This document shows, one piece after another, positions 8,555 through 17,457 of a stretch of DNA of 64,000 bases (the first letter of the stretch is position 1; each line of letters opens with the position of its first letter). A program made the position numbers and the translations under genes. The notes below the pieces were generated by a model. That model searched no databases. It had not been told where the DNA came from and saw nothing but the letters and a program-made list of their open reading frames with translations. The DNA comes from Variovorax boronicumulans. Its GTDB lineage: Bacteria > Pseudomonadota > Gammaproteobacteria > Burkholderiales > Burkholderiaceae_C. The stretch is from contig NZ_JAAAFX010000009.1 of NCBI RefSeq assembly GCF_019352895.1, positions 824,764-888,763 of the forward strand, given 5' to 3'.

Positions 8555-8845
8555 TCAGCCGGCCCGTTTCTCGACCTCTCGAGCCAGCGCCTCATTGACC
8601 TTGGCCAGCTCCTGTGCCGACTGCGCCAATTGCTTCTCGAGCTGGTTGGCGTGTTCGATGGCCTGCGCGACGTCGCCGACCTGGACGTGGTCGGGCAGTT
8701 CCTGCTCGAGCACGGTGGCGACCACTGCCAGATCCTCGGACGCGCTCTGCACCTCGGCGGCGATCGCCTGGTTCTTCTCGAGCGTGCGGCCAAGTGGCGC
8801 CGTGCCCGTGGAGGGGGCGTGGGATGGGGAGGACATGGGTGCCAT
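8555..8845 (-). CDS. Small coiled-coil protein, unknown
   Basis: The 96-residue product has a disordered Ser/Pro start and a long helical remainder (about residues 20-94) with heptad-like spacing of Leu, Ala and Val, ending ALAREVEKRAG. I see no signal peptide or membrane segment. The start is uncertain: MAPMSS at 8845 and MSSP at 8836 are both possible, and neither has a strong ribosome binding site. No family is recognised. Confidence 0.5.
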   Translation of the reverse strand: MAPMSSPSHAPSTGTAPLGRTLEKNQAIAAEVQSASEDLAVVATVLEQELPDHVQVGDVAQAIEHANQLEKQLAQSAQELAKVNEALAREVEKRAG

Positions 8846-8893
8846 GGTAGCAATTCGGCCGTCGGCGGGGGAGGGCCACGTTCCGTGAAGGGC

Positions 8894-8919
8894 AAAAAAA
8901 AGGCCCCGTGAGGGGCCTT
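8894..8919 (-). terminator. Intrinsic terminator for tRNA-Ser
   Basis: An 8-bp perfect stem (arms 8900-8907 and 8912-8919, GTGA loop) is followed on the minus strand by a run of eight T. It lies about 46 bp past the tRNA 3-prime end. Confidence 0.85.
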
Positions 8920-8964
8920 CATGAACTTGCTGTGTCCAGGTGGAAGGTCTGGACATCATTTTTT

Positions 8965-9054
8965 TGGCGGAGCAGGCGGGATTCGAACCCGCGGAGGGTT
9001 TTACCCCTCACACGCTTTCCAGGCGTGCGACTTAAACCGCTCATCCACCGCTCC
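8965..9054 (-). tRNA. tRNA-Ser (anticodon GGA)
   Basis: The acceptor stem GGAGCGG pairs with CTGCTCC (one G-U). The anticodon stem CACGC/GCGTG encloses loop CTGGAAA, giving anticodon GGA for UCC/UCU codons. A long variable arm (type II) is present, the T arm is GCGGG-TTCGAAT-CCCGC, the discriminator is G73, and CCA is encoded. All these are serine identity features. The gene is 90 bases including CCA. Confidence 0.95.
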
Positions 9055-9090
9055 GCGAAGCCTCAGATTGTAGCAGTTTGAAAGGGCGTT

Positions 9091-10020
9091 TCAGCTCGAT
9101 GCCGCGGGTTTGCCTGCCTGCACCATGCGCATCGCCGACGCGATCAGCGCCGCGGTCTCGCTCATGTTGCTCGGCACGATCAGCGTGGTGGTCGCATCGG
9201 CGGCCACCTTGCCGTAGGCGTCGACGGCGCGCTCGGCCACCTTGAGTTGCACCGCCTGCTCGCCGCCGGGCTGGCGGATGGCGGCGGCCACGCGTTCGAT
9301 GGCACCGGCAGTGGCTTCAGCCACCGCGGTGATGGCCGCGGCCTCGCCCTGCGCGTTGTTGATCTGGGCCTGCTTCTCGCCTTCGGAGCGGGCAATGAAG
9401 GCCTCGCGTTCACCGGTGGCGATGTTGATCTGTTCCTGGCGACGGCCTTCCGACGCGGCGATCAGGGCGCGCTTGCCGCGCTCGGCGGTGATCTGTGCCT
9501 GCATGGCCAGCAGGATTTCCTTCGGCGGCGTCAGATCCTTGATTTCGTAGCGCAGCACCTTCACACCCCAGTTCAGGGCGGCTTCGTCGATGGCCGCCAC
9601 GACCTGCGCGTTGATGATGTCGCGTTCCTCGAAGGTCTTGTCGAGTTCGAGCTTGCCCACCACGCTGCGCAGCGAGGTCTGCGCCAGCTGCGTCACGGCC
9701 ACGATGTAGTTCGACGAACCGTAGCTCGCACGCATCGGGTCGGTCACCTGAAAGTACAGGATGCCGTCGACCTGCAGCTGCGTGTTGTCGCGCGTGATGC
9801 AGATCTGGCTGGGCACGTCGAGCGGGATTTCCTTCAGGCTGTGCTTGTAGGCCACCTTGTCGATGAAGGGGATCAGGAAGTTGGCACCGGGCGTCATGGT
9901 GCTGTGGTACTTGCCGAGGCGCTCACGCACCCAGGCGTTCTGCTGCGGCACGAACTTGACCGATTGGCTGATGAACAGAATGGCGATGACCAGAATGACC
10001 AGAGGTACTGCGAAATCCAT
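9091..10020 (-). CDS. SPFH/band-7 membrane protein, QmcA-like (paraslipin)
   Basis: The 309-residue protein has an N-terminal membrane segment (about 3-20), an SPFH domain (RERLGKYHSTMTPG to about residue 190) and a long Ala/Glu/Gln-rich coiled coil (GERGKRALIAASEGRRQEQI onward). This is the QmcA/paraslipin architecture of membrane scaffolds that form large rings at the inner membrane. I place the start at ATG 10020 because AAGGAG lies 8 bases upstream; a longer frame to 10104 lacks such a site. The NfeD-like gene lies 28 bp upstream, the usual partner of SPFH proteins. Confidence 0.9.
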   Translation of the reverse strand: MDFAVPLVILVIAILFISQSVKFVPQQNAWVRERLGKYHSTMTPGANFLIPFIDKVAYKHSLKEIPLDVPSQICITRDNTQLQVDGILYFQVTDPMRASYGSSNYIVAVTQLAQTSLRSVVGKLELDKTFEERDIINAQVVAAIDEAALNWGVKVLRYEIKDLTPPKEILLAMQAQITAERGKRALIAASEGRRQEQINIATGEREAFIARSEGEKQAQINNAQGEAAAITAVAEATAGAIERVAAAIRQPGGEQAVQLKVAERAVDAYGKVAADATTTLIVPSNMSETAALIASAMRMVQAGKPAASS

Positions 10021-10048
10021 AGGGATGCTCCTTTTCGGGGGTTTGCTG

Positions 10049-10474
10049 CTAAATCTTGGTGACGACGAGGCGGCTGCCCACGACTTCGACCACACGGTGT
10101 TCACCGGTCTGCAGGTCGGTGCCGGCCTTCGCCACCGCCGTCCACTGCGCGCCGCGGTAGCGCACGGAGGCGGTGCCGTCCGGGTTCCAGGCCTCGACGT
10201 GGACGCTCTGTCCGATGTCGAGGTTGCCCCCGCGGTTGGCCTGCGCGGGCAAGCGCGCCACGCGACGACGCTTGATCAGGTACCAGCCCAGGACCGCGCC
10301 CACGCCGACCGCCGAAGCCACGATGAGCTGCGTGATCACGCTGGCGCCCAGGTGGCCTGCGATGGCGGCGGCAGCGAAGCCGGTGGCCAGCAGCAGCAGG
10401 TAGACGGTGCCGGACAACAGCTCGACCACGATGGTCGCCCCCGCGATCAGCCACCAGATGGTGGAACTCTCCAT
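10049..10474 (-). CDS. NfeD-like membrane protein
   Basis: The 141-residue protein has two or three hydrophobic segments in its first 70 residues (IWWLIAGATIVVELL, YLLLLATGFAAAAIAG, ASAVGVGAVLGWYLI), then a small beta-barrel (OB-like) domain with GQSVHVEAWNPDGTASVRY, typical of the NfeD C-terminal fold. NfeD proteins pair with SPFH proteins and modulate membrane organisation. The short form lacks the ClpP-like protease domain of long NfeD. AAGGAGG precedes the ATG. It is the first gene of a two-gene operon with the QmcA-like gene. Confidence 0.88.
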   Translation of the reverse strand: MESSTIWWLIAGATIVVELLSGTVYLLLLATGFAAAAIAGHLGASVITQLIVASAVGVGAVLGWYLIKRRRVARLPAQANRGGNLDIGQSVHVEAWNPDGTASVRYRGAQWTAVAKAGTDLQTGEHRVVEVVGSRLVVTKI

Positions 10475-10509
10475 ACAGCCTCCTTTGTGTCGTATCCACC
10501 CCATTCTGC

Positions 10510-10521
10510 GATACCTGTATC
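10510..10521. promoter_or_regulatory. Short inverted repeat in a divergent promoter region
   Basis: GATAC-CT-GTATC is a perfect 5+2+5 palindrome between the NfeD-like gene (minus) and the decarboxylase gene (plus). Its use as an operator is only an inference. Confidence 0.25.
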
Positions 10522-10582
10522 AGCACTTGTCTTTTGAATTCCTTACACTTCGCGCCTCTTCTCCCTGTCCGAGCCCCTGCAC

Positions 10583-12880
10583 ATGAAATTTCGCTTCCCG
10601 ATCGTCATCATCGACGAGGACTTCCGCGCCGAGAACACCTCGGGTCTTGGCATTCGCGCGCTGGCGCAAGCCATCGAGAGCGAGGGCTTCGAAGTGCTGG
10701 GCGTCACCAGCTACGGCGACCTGTCGCAGTTTGCCCAGCAGCAAAGCCGCGCGAGCGCCTTCATCCTGTCGATCGACGACGAGGAATTCACGCCCGGCCC
10801 GGACCTCGATCCGGCCGTGCTGAGCCTGCGCAGCTTCATCGAGCAGGTGCGGCGCAAGAACGCCGAGGTGCCGATCTACATCTACGGCGAAACGCGCACC
10901 TCGCGCCACATCCCGAACGACATCCTGCGCGAACTGCACGGCTTCATCCACATGTTCGAGGACACCCCCGAATTCGTGGCGCGCCACATCATCCGCGAGG
11001 CCAAGAGTTACCTCGAAGGCGTGCAGCCGCCGTTCTTCAAGGCGCTGATCGACTACGCGGAAGACGGCTCGTACTCGTGGCACTGCCCGGGTCACTCGGG
11101 CGGCGTGGCGTTCCTCAAGAGCCCCGTGGGCCAGATGTTCCACCAGTTCTTCGGCGAGAACATGTTGCGCGCCGACGTCTGCAACGCCGTGGAAGAGCTC
11201 GGCCAGCTGCTCGACCACACCGGCCCGGTGGCGGCCAGCGAACGCAATGCAGCGCGCATCTTCAATGCCGACCATTGCTTCTTTGTGACCAACGGCACCA
11301 GCACCAGCAACAAGATGGTCTGGCACCACACGGTGGCGCCCGACGACGTGGTGGTGGTGGACCGCAACTGCCACAAGTCGATCCTGCACGCGATCATCAT
11401 GACCGGCGCGATCCCGGTCTTCATGAAGCCCACGCGCAACCATTTCGGCATCATCGGCCCGATCCCCAAGAGCGAGTTCGAGCAGAGCGCGATCAAGGCC
11501 AAGATCAAGGCCAACCCGCTGCTGGCGGGCGTCGATCCCGACAAGGTCAAGCCGCGCGTGATGACGCTCACGCAGTCGACCTACGACGGCGTGATCTACA
11601 ACACCGAGACCATCAAGAACATGCTCGACGGCTACGTCGACACCTTGCACTTCGACGAAGCCTGGCTGCCGCACGCCGCCTTCCACCCGTTCTACGGCGC
11701 CTACCACGCGATGGGCAAGAACCGGGTGCGGCCCAAGGAATCGCTGGTGTTCTCGACCCAGTCGACGCACAAGCTGCTGGCCGGCATCAGCCAGGCCAGC
11801 CACGTGCTGGTGCAGGACTCGCAGAACCGCGCGCTCGACCGCGACCTGTTCAACGAGGCCTACCTGATGCACTCGTCGACCAGCCCGCAGTACGCGATCA
11901 TCGCGAGCTGCGACGTGGCCGCGGCCATGATGGAGCCGCCCGGCGGCACCGCGCTGGTGGAGGAGAGCATCCTGGAGGCGCTCGACTTCCGCCGTGCGAT
12001 GCGCAAGGTCGAGGCCGAGTTCGGCAAGGACGAGTGGTGGTTCAAGGTCTGGGGTCCCGAGAAGCTGGTCGACGAAGGCATCGGCCGCGCCGAGGACTGG
12101 ATCATGAAGGGCGAGGGCAGCACCGACAGCAAGGCCAAGAGCGCGAAGCGCAACTGGCACGGCTTCGGCAAGCTGGCCGATGGCTTCAACATGCTCGACC
12201 CGATCAAGTCGACCATCGTGACCCCCGGCCTGGACCTGCAGGGCAAGTTCGCCGAGACCGGCATCCCGGCCAGCGTGGTGACCAAGTTCCTGGCCGAGCA
12301 TGGCGTGATCGTGGAGAAGACCGGCCTCTACAGCTTCTTCATCATGTTCACCATCGGCATCACCAAGGGCCGCTGGAACACGCTGCTCACGGCGCTGCAG
12401 CAGTTCAAGGACGACTACGCACGCAACCAGCCGATGTGGCGCATCCTGCCGGAGTTCTGCCAGCAGCATCCGGGCTACGAGAAGCTCGGCCTGCGCGACC
12501 TGTGCCAGCACATCCACAAGCTGTACGCGCGCTACGACGTGGCGCGCCTCACGACCGAGATGTACCTGAGCGACCTGACGCCGGCCATGAAGCCCAGCGA
12601 CGCCTTCGCCCACATCGCGCACCGCAAGACCGAGCGCGTGGAGATCGACCAGCTCGAAGGCCGCATCACCACCAGCCTGATCACGCCGTACCCGCCGGGC
12701 ATCCCGCTGCTGATCCCGGGCGAAGTCTTCAACAAGAAGATCGTCGACTACCTCAAGTTCGCGCGCGAGTTCAACAAGGAGTGCCCGGGCTTCGAGACCG
12801 ACATCCACGGCCTGGTGGCGCGCATCGACGAGACGGGCAAGAAGCGCTACTACGCGGACTGCGTGCGCCAGCAGGCCTGA
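10583..12880 (+). CDS. Orn/Lys/Arg decarboxylase, PLP-dependent (AdiA/LdcC superfamily)
   Basis: The 765-residue protein has the family layout. An N-terminal wing/response-regulator-like domain (about 1-140) begins with IVIIDEDFRAEN. The central PLP aminotransferase fold contains TNGTSTSNKM, and the cofactor lysine (about K397) sits in STQSTHKLLAG. A C-terminal domain carries TPYPPGIPLLIPGE. It removes CO2 from a basic amino acid to give a polyamine or diamine for acid resistance or polyamine supply. The length is closest to AdiA, but I cannot settle arginine versus lysine versus ornithine. It is probably a cytoplasmic oligomer. Confidence 0.88.
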   Translation: MKFRFPIVIIDEDFRAENTSGLGIRALAQAIESEGFEVLGVTSYGDLSQFAQQQSRASAFILSIDDEEFTPGPDLDPAVLSLRSFIEQVRRKNAEVPIYIYGETRTSRHIPNDILRELHGFIHMFEDTPEFVARHIIREAKSYLEGVQPPFFKALIDYAEDGSYSWHCPGHSGGVAFLKSPVGQMFHQFFGENMLRADVCNAVEELGQLLDHTGPVAASERNAARIFNADHCFFVTNGTSTSNKMVWHHTVAPDDVVVVDRNCHKSILHAIIMTGAIPVFMKPTRNHFGIIGPIPKSEFEQSAIKAKIKANPLLAGVDPDKVKPRVMTLTQSTYDGVIYNTETIKNMLDGYVDTLHFDEAWLPHAAFHPFYGAYHAMGKNRVRPKESLVFSTQSTHKLLAGISQASHVLVQDSQNRALDRDLFNEAYLMHSSTSPQYAIIASCDVAAAMMEPPGGTALVEESILEALDFRRAMRKVEAEFGKDEWWFKVWGPEKLVDEGIGRAEDWIMKGEGSTDSKAKSAKRNWHGFGKLADGFNMLDPIKSTIVTPGLDLQGKFAETGIPASVVTKFLAEHGVIVEKTGLYSFFIMFTIGITKGRWNTLLTALQQFKDDYARNQPMWRILPEFCQQHPGYEKLGLRDLCQHIHKLYARYDVARLTTEMYLSDLTPAMKPSDAFAHIAHRKTERVEIDQLEGRITTSLITPYPPGIPLLIPGEVFNKKIVDYLKFAREFNKECPGFETDIHGLVARIDETGKKRYYADCVRQQA

Positions 12881-12889
12881 GGCACGAAC

Positions 12890-13741
12890 TCAGGGCCTCA
12901 GGTCGCCGCGCACGCGCAGGAAGCGGGCGAAGCGCGGCAGGCCCTTGGCGGTGGTGCCGTTGAAGCGGTAGCTGACCCAGCTGCCGACGGCCGGTGGATC
13001 GTCGCGCTGCGCGTCGCTGAAGCCGCCGCCCAGCTTGAAGCGGCGGCCGTCGGGCATCTCGACCATCAGCGCGCCCATGCGGCCCTCGTGGCGGCCCTTG
13101 CCGGGCAGGTGCGCGACGACCCGCGCATCGGCGTCCTCGTAGGGCTTGAGCTTGAGCAGGTCCTGGTTGCGCTCGGCGCGGTAGAGCGAGGCGCCGCGGT
13201 GCAGCACCAGGCCTTCGCCGCCCATCTTCACGACTTCCTTCATCTGCGCCAGCAGCGCGGCATGGGTGGTGGCGCGCTGCTGGGCCACCGGCAGCACCCA
13301 GGGTGCGGCAGGCAGCGGCAGCAGGCGGCGCAGCGCGGCCAGGCGCGTCGTGAAGTCGCCCGGCTCGGCGGGCAGGTCGAAGACCATGAAGCGCATCTCG
13401 CGCCAGGCCGCGTCGAGCGGCACCTGGCTGCGCACCGTGGAGGTCGCGAACTCGAAGCGGCCGCGGCCGGCCCAGAGCTCGCCGTCCATCGGCACGGCCG
13501 GCAGCGGGGCGGTGAACCAGGCCGGCGCCATCACGCGCTCGCCGCCGCGCGTCCAGAGCTGGCGGCCGTCCCAGTAGCCGCGCAGGCCGTCGTATTTCTC
13601 GCTGACCCAGTAGTCGTCGAGCGCGATGCCCTGCCGGTAGACCTCGGCCAGCATCAGCGCGGGCGCCGCCGCGAACACCGGCGAAGCGCAGCCCGCCCAG
13701 GCCAGCAGGCCCGTCAGCAGGAGGCTTCGGCGATCCGGCAT
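12890..13741 (-). CDS. Exported ATP-dependent DNA ligase, Lig E type
   Basis: The 283-residue protein has an N-terminal signal (about residues 1-24: basic MPDRRS, a hydrophobic core, PVFA). It is followed directly by the minimal ligase catalytic core: motif I SEKYDGLRGYW with adenylated K49, MDGELW (motif III), GGEGLVLH (motif IV), LLKLKPY (motif V), and an OB-fold tail. It lacks extra domains, which fits Lig E enzymes of proteobacteria that act on nicked DNA in the periplasm, possibly in extracellular DNA or uptake. The RRSLLL stretch hints at Tat export, but Sec is equally possible. It is convergent with the decarboxylase gene. Confidence 0.88.
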   Translation of the reverse strand: MPDRRSLLLTGLLAWAGCASPVFAAAPALMLAEVYRQGIALDDYWVSEKYDGLRGYWDGRQLWTRGGERVMAPAWFTAPLPAVPMDGELWAGRGRFEFATSTVRSQVPLDAAWREMRFMVFDLPAEPGDFTTRLAALRRLLPLPAAPWVLPVAQQRATTHAALLAQMKEVVKMGGEGLVLHRGASLYRAERNQDLLKLKPYEDADARVVAHLPGKGRHEGRMGALMVEMPDGRRFKLGGGFSDAQRDDPPAVGSWVSYRFNGTTAKGLPRFARFLRVRGDLRP

Positions 13742-13765
13742 CGCGCCGCTCGGCGTCGTCGGACG

Positions 13766-14548
13766 CTATTCCTGGATGCCGCCGACGACCTGGCTGAAGC
13801 CGCCGTCGACGTAGGTGATCTCGGCCGAGACGCCGCTGGCCAGGTCGCTCAGCAGGAAGGCTGCGACGTTGCCGACCTCTTCGATGGTCACGTTGCGACC
13901 GATCGGCGAGACCTCGGCCACGGCCGAGAGGATCTTGCTGAAGCCCTTGATGCCACTGGCCGCCAGGGTCTTGATCGGACCGGCGCTGATGCCGTTCACG
14001 CGCATGCCCTTGCTGCCCAGCGACTGCGCCAGGTAGCGCACCGAGGCCTCGAGGCTGGCCTTGGCCAGGCCCATGGTGTTGTAGTTCGGCATCGCGCGCT
14101 CGGAGCCCAGGTAGGTCAGCGTGAGCAGCGCCGACTTCTCGCGCAGGAAGGGCAAGGCGGCCTTGGCCATCGCGGGAAAGCTGTAGGCGCTGATGTCGTG
14201 CGCGATGCGGAAGCCTTCGCGCGACAGGCCTTCGAGGAAGTCGCCGGCGATGGCCTCGCGCGGCGCGAAGCCGATGCTGTGCACGAAGCCGTCGAATTGC
14301 GGCCAGGTCTGCGACAGGTCGGCGAACAGTTTCTCGATCTGCGCGTCGTCGCCCACATCGCAATCGAAAATCAGCTTCGAGTCGAAATCCGCGGCGAATT
14401 CGGTGATACGGTCCTTGAATCGCTCGCCGACATAGCTGAAGGCGAGCTCGGCGCCTTGTTCGTGACAGGCCTTGGCGATGCCATAGGCAATCGAGCGATT
14501 GCTCAATACGCCGGTAATCAACAGTTTTTTGCCGGAAAGAAAGCCCAT
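13766..14548 (-). CDS. fabI: Enoyl-[acyl-carrier-protein] reductase (NADH)
   Basis: The 260-residue protein has the FabI cofactor loop [15 protein letters not shown] and the catalytic pair Y156 and K163 in NYNTMGLAK, with Y146 as the second active-site tyrosine. [13 protein letters not shown] is the segment that closes over the substrate. It catalyses the last reduction in each fatty-acid elongation cycle, using NADH in the cytoplasm. I use ATG 14548 because the longer frame adds 36 poor residues and AAGGCA precedes this ATG. The Lig E gene follows 24 bp downstream on the same strand, and the yejA-like gene diverges only 37 bp away. Confidence 0.95.
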   Translation of the reverse strand: MGFLSGKKLLITGVLSNRSIAYGIAKACHEQGAELAFSYVGERFKDRITEFAADFDSKLIFDCDVGDDAQIEKLFADLSQTWPQFDGFVHSIGFAPREAIAGDFLEGLSREGFRIAHDISAYSFPAMAKAALPFLREKSALLTLTYLGSERAMPNYNTMGLAKASLEASVRYLAQSLGSKGMRVNGISAGPIKTLAASGIKGFSKILSAVAEVSPIGRNVTIEEVGNVAAFLLSDLASGVSAEITYVDGGFSQVVGGIQE

Positions 14549-14585
14549 GAAGTTGCCTTGTGAAAATCTTGGGCAGAATTCTCGC

Positions 14586-16421
14586 ATGCGAGGTTGGCTG
14601 CTCCTGATATTGGCTTTCTTGGCGCCGCCCTCGTGGGCGGCGCACGGACTGGGCATGGGCTATGAACCCAAGTACCCGGCGTCCTTCACGCACTTCGACT
14701 ACGTGAACCCCGATGCCCCCAAGGGCGGCGAACTCACGCTCTCGGCCAGCGGCAGCTTCGACAAGCTCAACCCCTTCACGCTGCGCGGCCGCCCGCCGGT
14801 CGGCATGGGCTACAGCGCCAACGGCTTCGTGTTCTCGGAATACGGATTGATCTTCGACTCGTTGATGACCCCCAGCGAGGACGAGCCCTTCTCGAACTAC
14901 GGCCTGCTCGCACAGGACGCGGCGCTGGCGCCCGACCGCCTGAGCATCACCTTCAGGCTCAACCCCAAGGCCCGCTTCTCCGACGGCAGCCCGGTGCTGG
15001 CGCAGGACGTGAAGCACTCCTTCGACACGCTGATGAGCAAGCAGGCCGGGCCGACCTTCCGCTCGTACTGGGTCGACATCAAGGCGGCCGTGGTGGTCGA
15101 CGATCGCACGGTGCGCTTCGACTTCAAGCGCCGCAACTCCGAGCTGCACATGATCATCGGCCAGCTGCCGGTGTTCTCGCGCGCCTGGGGCCAGGGCAAG
15201 CCCTTCGACCAGCTCGTGACCGAGCCGCCGATCGCGAGCGGCCCCTACGTGATCGACAAGGTCGACTTCGGCAAGTCCATCACCTACCGCCGGCGCGCCG
15301 ACTACTGGGCGGCCGACCTGCCGGTGCGCAAGGGCATGTTCAATTACGGCAGCGTCAATTACCAGTACTTCAAGGACCGATTGGGCGAAGAGGAGTCGCT
15401 CAAGGCCGGTTCGCTCGACGCGCTGGAAGAGGTCTCCATCATCGCCTGGGTGCGCCGCTACAAGGGCCGGCGCTTCGATTCGGGCGAGCTCATGAAGGAA
15501 GAGATCTCGCACCGGCGCTTCACCGGCATGCAGGGCCTGGCCGTGAACCTGCGCCAGCCCCGCTTCGCCGACGCCCGTGTGCGCCAGGCGCTCGCGCTGG
15601 CCTTCGATTTCGACTGGCTCAATGCGCACCTGTTCTACGGCCGCCGTGCACGCACCCAGAGCTATTTCCAGAACAGCGACGACCTGATGGCGCAGCCGGT
15701 GATCAGCGCCGAAGAGCAGGTGCTGCTCGATGGTTTGAAGACGAAGCAGCGCTATCTGGACAACACCCATGGCGAACTGCCACGGCCGGCCACCACCGGC
15801 GACACCGCCGAAGGCCTGCGGCGCAACCTCGTGCGTGCCCAGGCCCTGCTGCGCGAAGCGGGCTGGACCTACCGCGACGGCGCGCTGCGCGATGCGGCCG
15901 GCACGCCGCTGTCGATCGACATCGACATCGCCGACCGCAGCTCGGAAACCGTGCTCGCGCCCTATGCGCGCAACCTGGGCAAGCTGGGCATCACGCTGCA
16001 GTACCGGCTGCGCGACGCCAGCCTGATCAAGAAGAAGCTCGACGATTTCGATTTCGACATGGCGATCAGCCTGCAGGGCGGCTCCTCGAGCCCGGGCAAC
16101 GAGCTCTACGACGACTTCGGCTCGAAGGCCGCGGCCGAGAAGGGCAGCCAGAACCTGAGCGGCATCAGCGATCCGGTGATCGACGAGATCCTCGAACTGA
16201 TCGTCGACAGCCCCGACCGCGCCTCGCTGGCGGCCGCGGCGCGGCTGCTCGACCGCTACCTGCTGCACCAGCACTACGTGACGCCGATGTACTACGGCAA
16301 GCAGTATTTCATGGCCCACAAGCAGTACCTGCGCCATCCCGAGGCCGCGCTGCCGCAGCGCCTGCTGGCCGGCTCGGCGCTGCTGACCATGTGGTGGATC
16401 GACCCATCGAAGAAGAAGTAG
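14586..16421 (+). CDS. Extracellular solute-binding protein, family 5 (YejA-like)
   Basis: The 611-residue product starts with a signal peptide ([18 protein letters not shown]) and continues as an SBP family 5 protein ([20 protein letters not shown], ending in [13 protein letters not shown]). YejA proteins capture oligopeptides, including microcin C in enterics, in the periplasm for the YejBEF channel. The start is chosen at ATG 14586, where the signal peptide begins. Upstream in-frame ATGs overlap the divergent fabI start and add no recognised sequence. No strong ribosome binding site is visible. Confidence 0.88.
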   Translation: MRGWLLLILAFLAPPSWAAHGLGMGYEPKYPASFTHFDYVNPDAPKGGELTLSASGSFDKLNPFTLRGRPPVGMGYSANGFVFSEYGLIFDSLMTPSEDEPFSNYGLLAQDAALAPDRLSITFRLNPKARFSDGSPVLAQDVKHSFDTLMSKQAGPTFRSYWVDIKAAVVVDDRTVRFDFKRRNSELHMIIGQLPVFSRAWGQGKPFDQLVTEPPIASGPYVIDKVDFGKSITYRRRADYWAADLPVRKGMFNYGSVNYQYFKDRLGEEESLKAGSLDALEEVSIIAWVRRYKGRRFDSGELMKEEISHRRFTGMQGLAVNLRQPRFADARVRQALALAFDFDWLNAHLFYGRRARTQSYFQNSDDLMAQPVISAEEQVLLDGLKTKQRYLDNTHGELPRPATTGDTAEGLRRNLVRAQALLREAGWTYRDGALRDAAGTPLSIDIDIADRSSETVLAPYARNLGKLGITLQYRLRDASLIKKKLDDFDFDMAISLQGGSSSPGNELYDDFGSKAAAEKGSQNLSGISDPVIDEILELIVDSPDRASLAAAARLLDRYLLHQHYVTPMYYGKQYFMAHKQYLRHPEAALPQRLLAGSALLTMWWIDPSKKK

Positions 16422-16443
16422 ACCGAGACTCCGACCCCACCGC

Positions 16444-17457
16444 ATGGCCGCCTACATCCTCCGACGCCTTCTCCTCATCATTCCCACCTTGCTGGGCGTG
16501 CTGATCCTCAATTTCGTGGTGGTGCAGTTCGTGCCCGGCGGGCCGGCCGAGCAGCTGCTCTCCCAGCTCAACGACAAGGAAAGCCGGGTTTCCGGCGGCC
16601 CCGCGGGCCGTTCGCTGGACCCGAAGCAGGTGGCCGAGATCAAGGCGCTCTACGGCTTCGACAAGCCCGCGCCCGAGCGTTTCTGGCAGATGCTGACCCA
16701 GTTCGCACGCTTCGACCTGGGCAAGAGCTTCTTCCAGAGCAAGGACGTCTGGGAGCTGATCAAGGAGAAGCTGCCGGTCTCGATCAGCCTGGGCCTGTGG
16801 ACCTTCTTCATCAGCTACCTGATCGCGGTGCCGCTGGGCGTCGCGAAGGCGGTGCGGGCCGGCTCGAGCTTCGACTTCTTCACCACGCTGATCGTGCTGG
16901 TGGGCTATGCGATCCCGGGCTTCGTGCTGGGCGTGGCGCTGCTGGTGATCTTCGGCGGACAGTTGCAGTGGTTCCCGCTGCGCGGCCTGACCTCGCCCAA
17001 TTGGGAGTCGCTGAGCTGGGGCGCGCGCATCACCGACTACCTCTGGCACATCACGCTGCCGGTGACGGCGATGGTGCTGGGCAGCTTCGCCGTCACGGCC
17101 ATGCTGACCAAGAACTCCTTCCTCGAGGAGATCCGCAAGCAGTACGTGCTGACCGCGCGCGCCAAGGGGCTGTCGGAGCGGGCGGTGCTCTGGAAGCACG
17201 TGTTCCGCAATGCGCTGATCCCGATCATCACGGGCTTCCCGGCCGCCTTCATCGGCGCCTTCTTCACCGGCGCACTGCTGATCGAGACCCTGTTCTCGCT
17301 CGACGGCCTGGGCCTGCTGAGCTACGAGAGCGTGATCCGGCGCGACTATCCGGTGTTCCTCGGCACGCTCTACATCTTCACGCTCATCGGTCTGCTGACC
17401 AAGCTGATTTCCGATCTCTGCTACGTATGGGTGGATCCGCGTGTCAAGTTTGATTGA
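16444..17457 (+). CDS. ABC peptide transporter permease (YejB-like)
   Basis: The 337-residue inner-membrane protein has about six membrane segments and a large periplasmic loop (residues 30-100). It carries the EAA cytoplasmic loop (QYVLTARAKGLSERAVLWKH) that contacts the ATPase. The C-terminal FSLDGLGLLSYESV segment is typical of DppB/OppB-type permeases. It is the second gene of the yejABEF-like operon and overlaps the next gene by 17 bases. Confidence 0.92.
   Translation: MAAYILRRLLLIIPTLLGVLILNFVVVQFVPGGPAEQLLSQLNDKESRVSGGPAGRSLDPKQVAEIKALYGFDKPAPERFWQMLTQFARFDLGKSFFQSKDVWELIKEKLPVSISLGLWTFFISYLIAVPLGVAKAVRAGSSFDFFTTLIVLVGYAIPGFVLGVALLVIFGGQLQWFPLRGLTSPNWESLSWGARITDYLWHITLPVTAMVLGSFAVTAMLTKNSFLEEIRKQYVLTARAKGLSERAVLWKHVFRNALIPIITGFPAAFIGAFFTGALLIETLFSLDGLGLLSYESVIRRDYPVFLGTLYIFTLIGLLTKLISDLCYVWVDPRVKFD

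Noticed and set aside
12771-16445. Long minus-strand frame across fabI, yejA and the ligase
   Set aside because: It crosses genes on both strands and carries no motifs. It is a by-product of high G+C.
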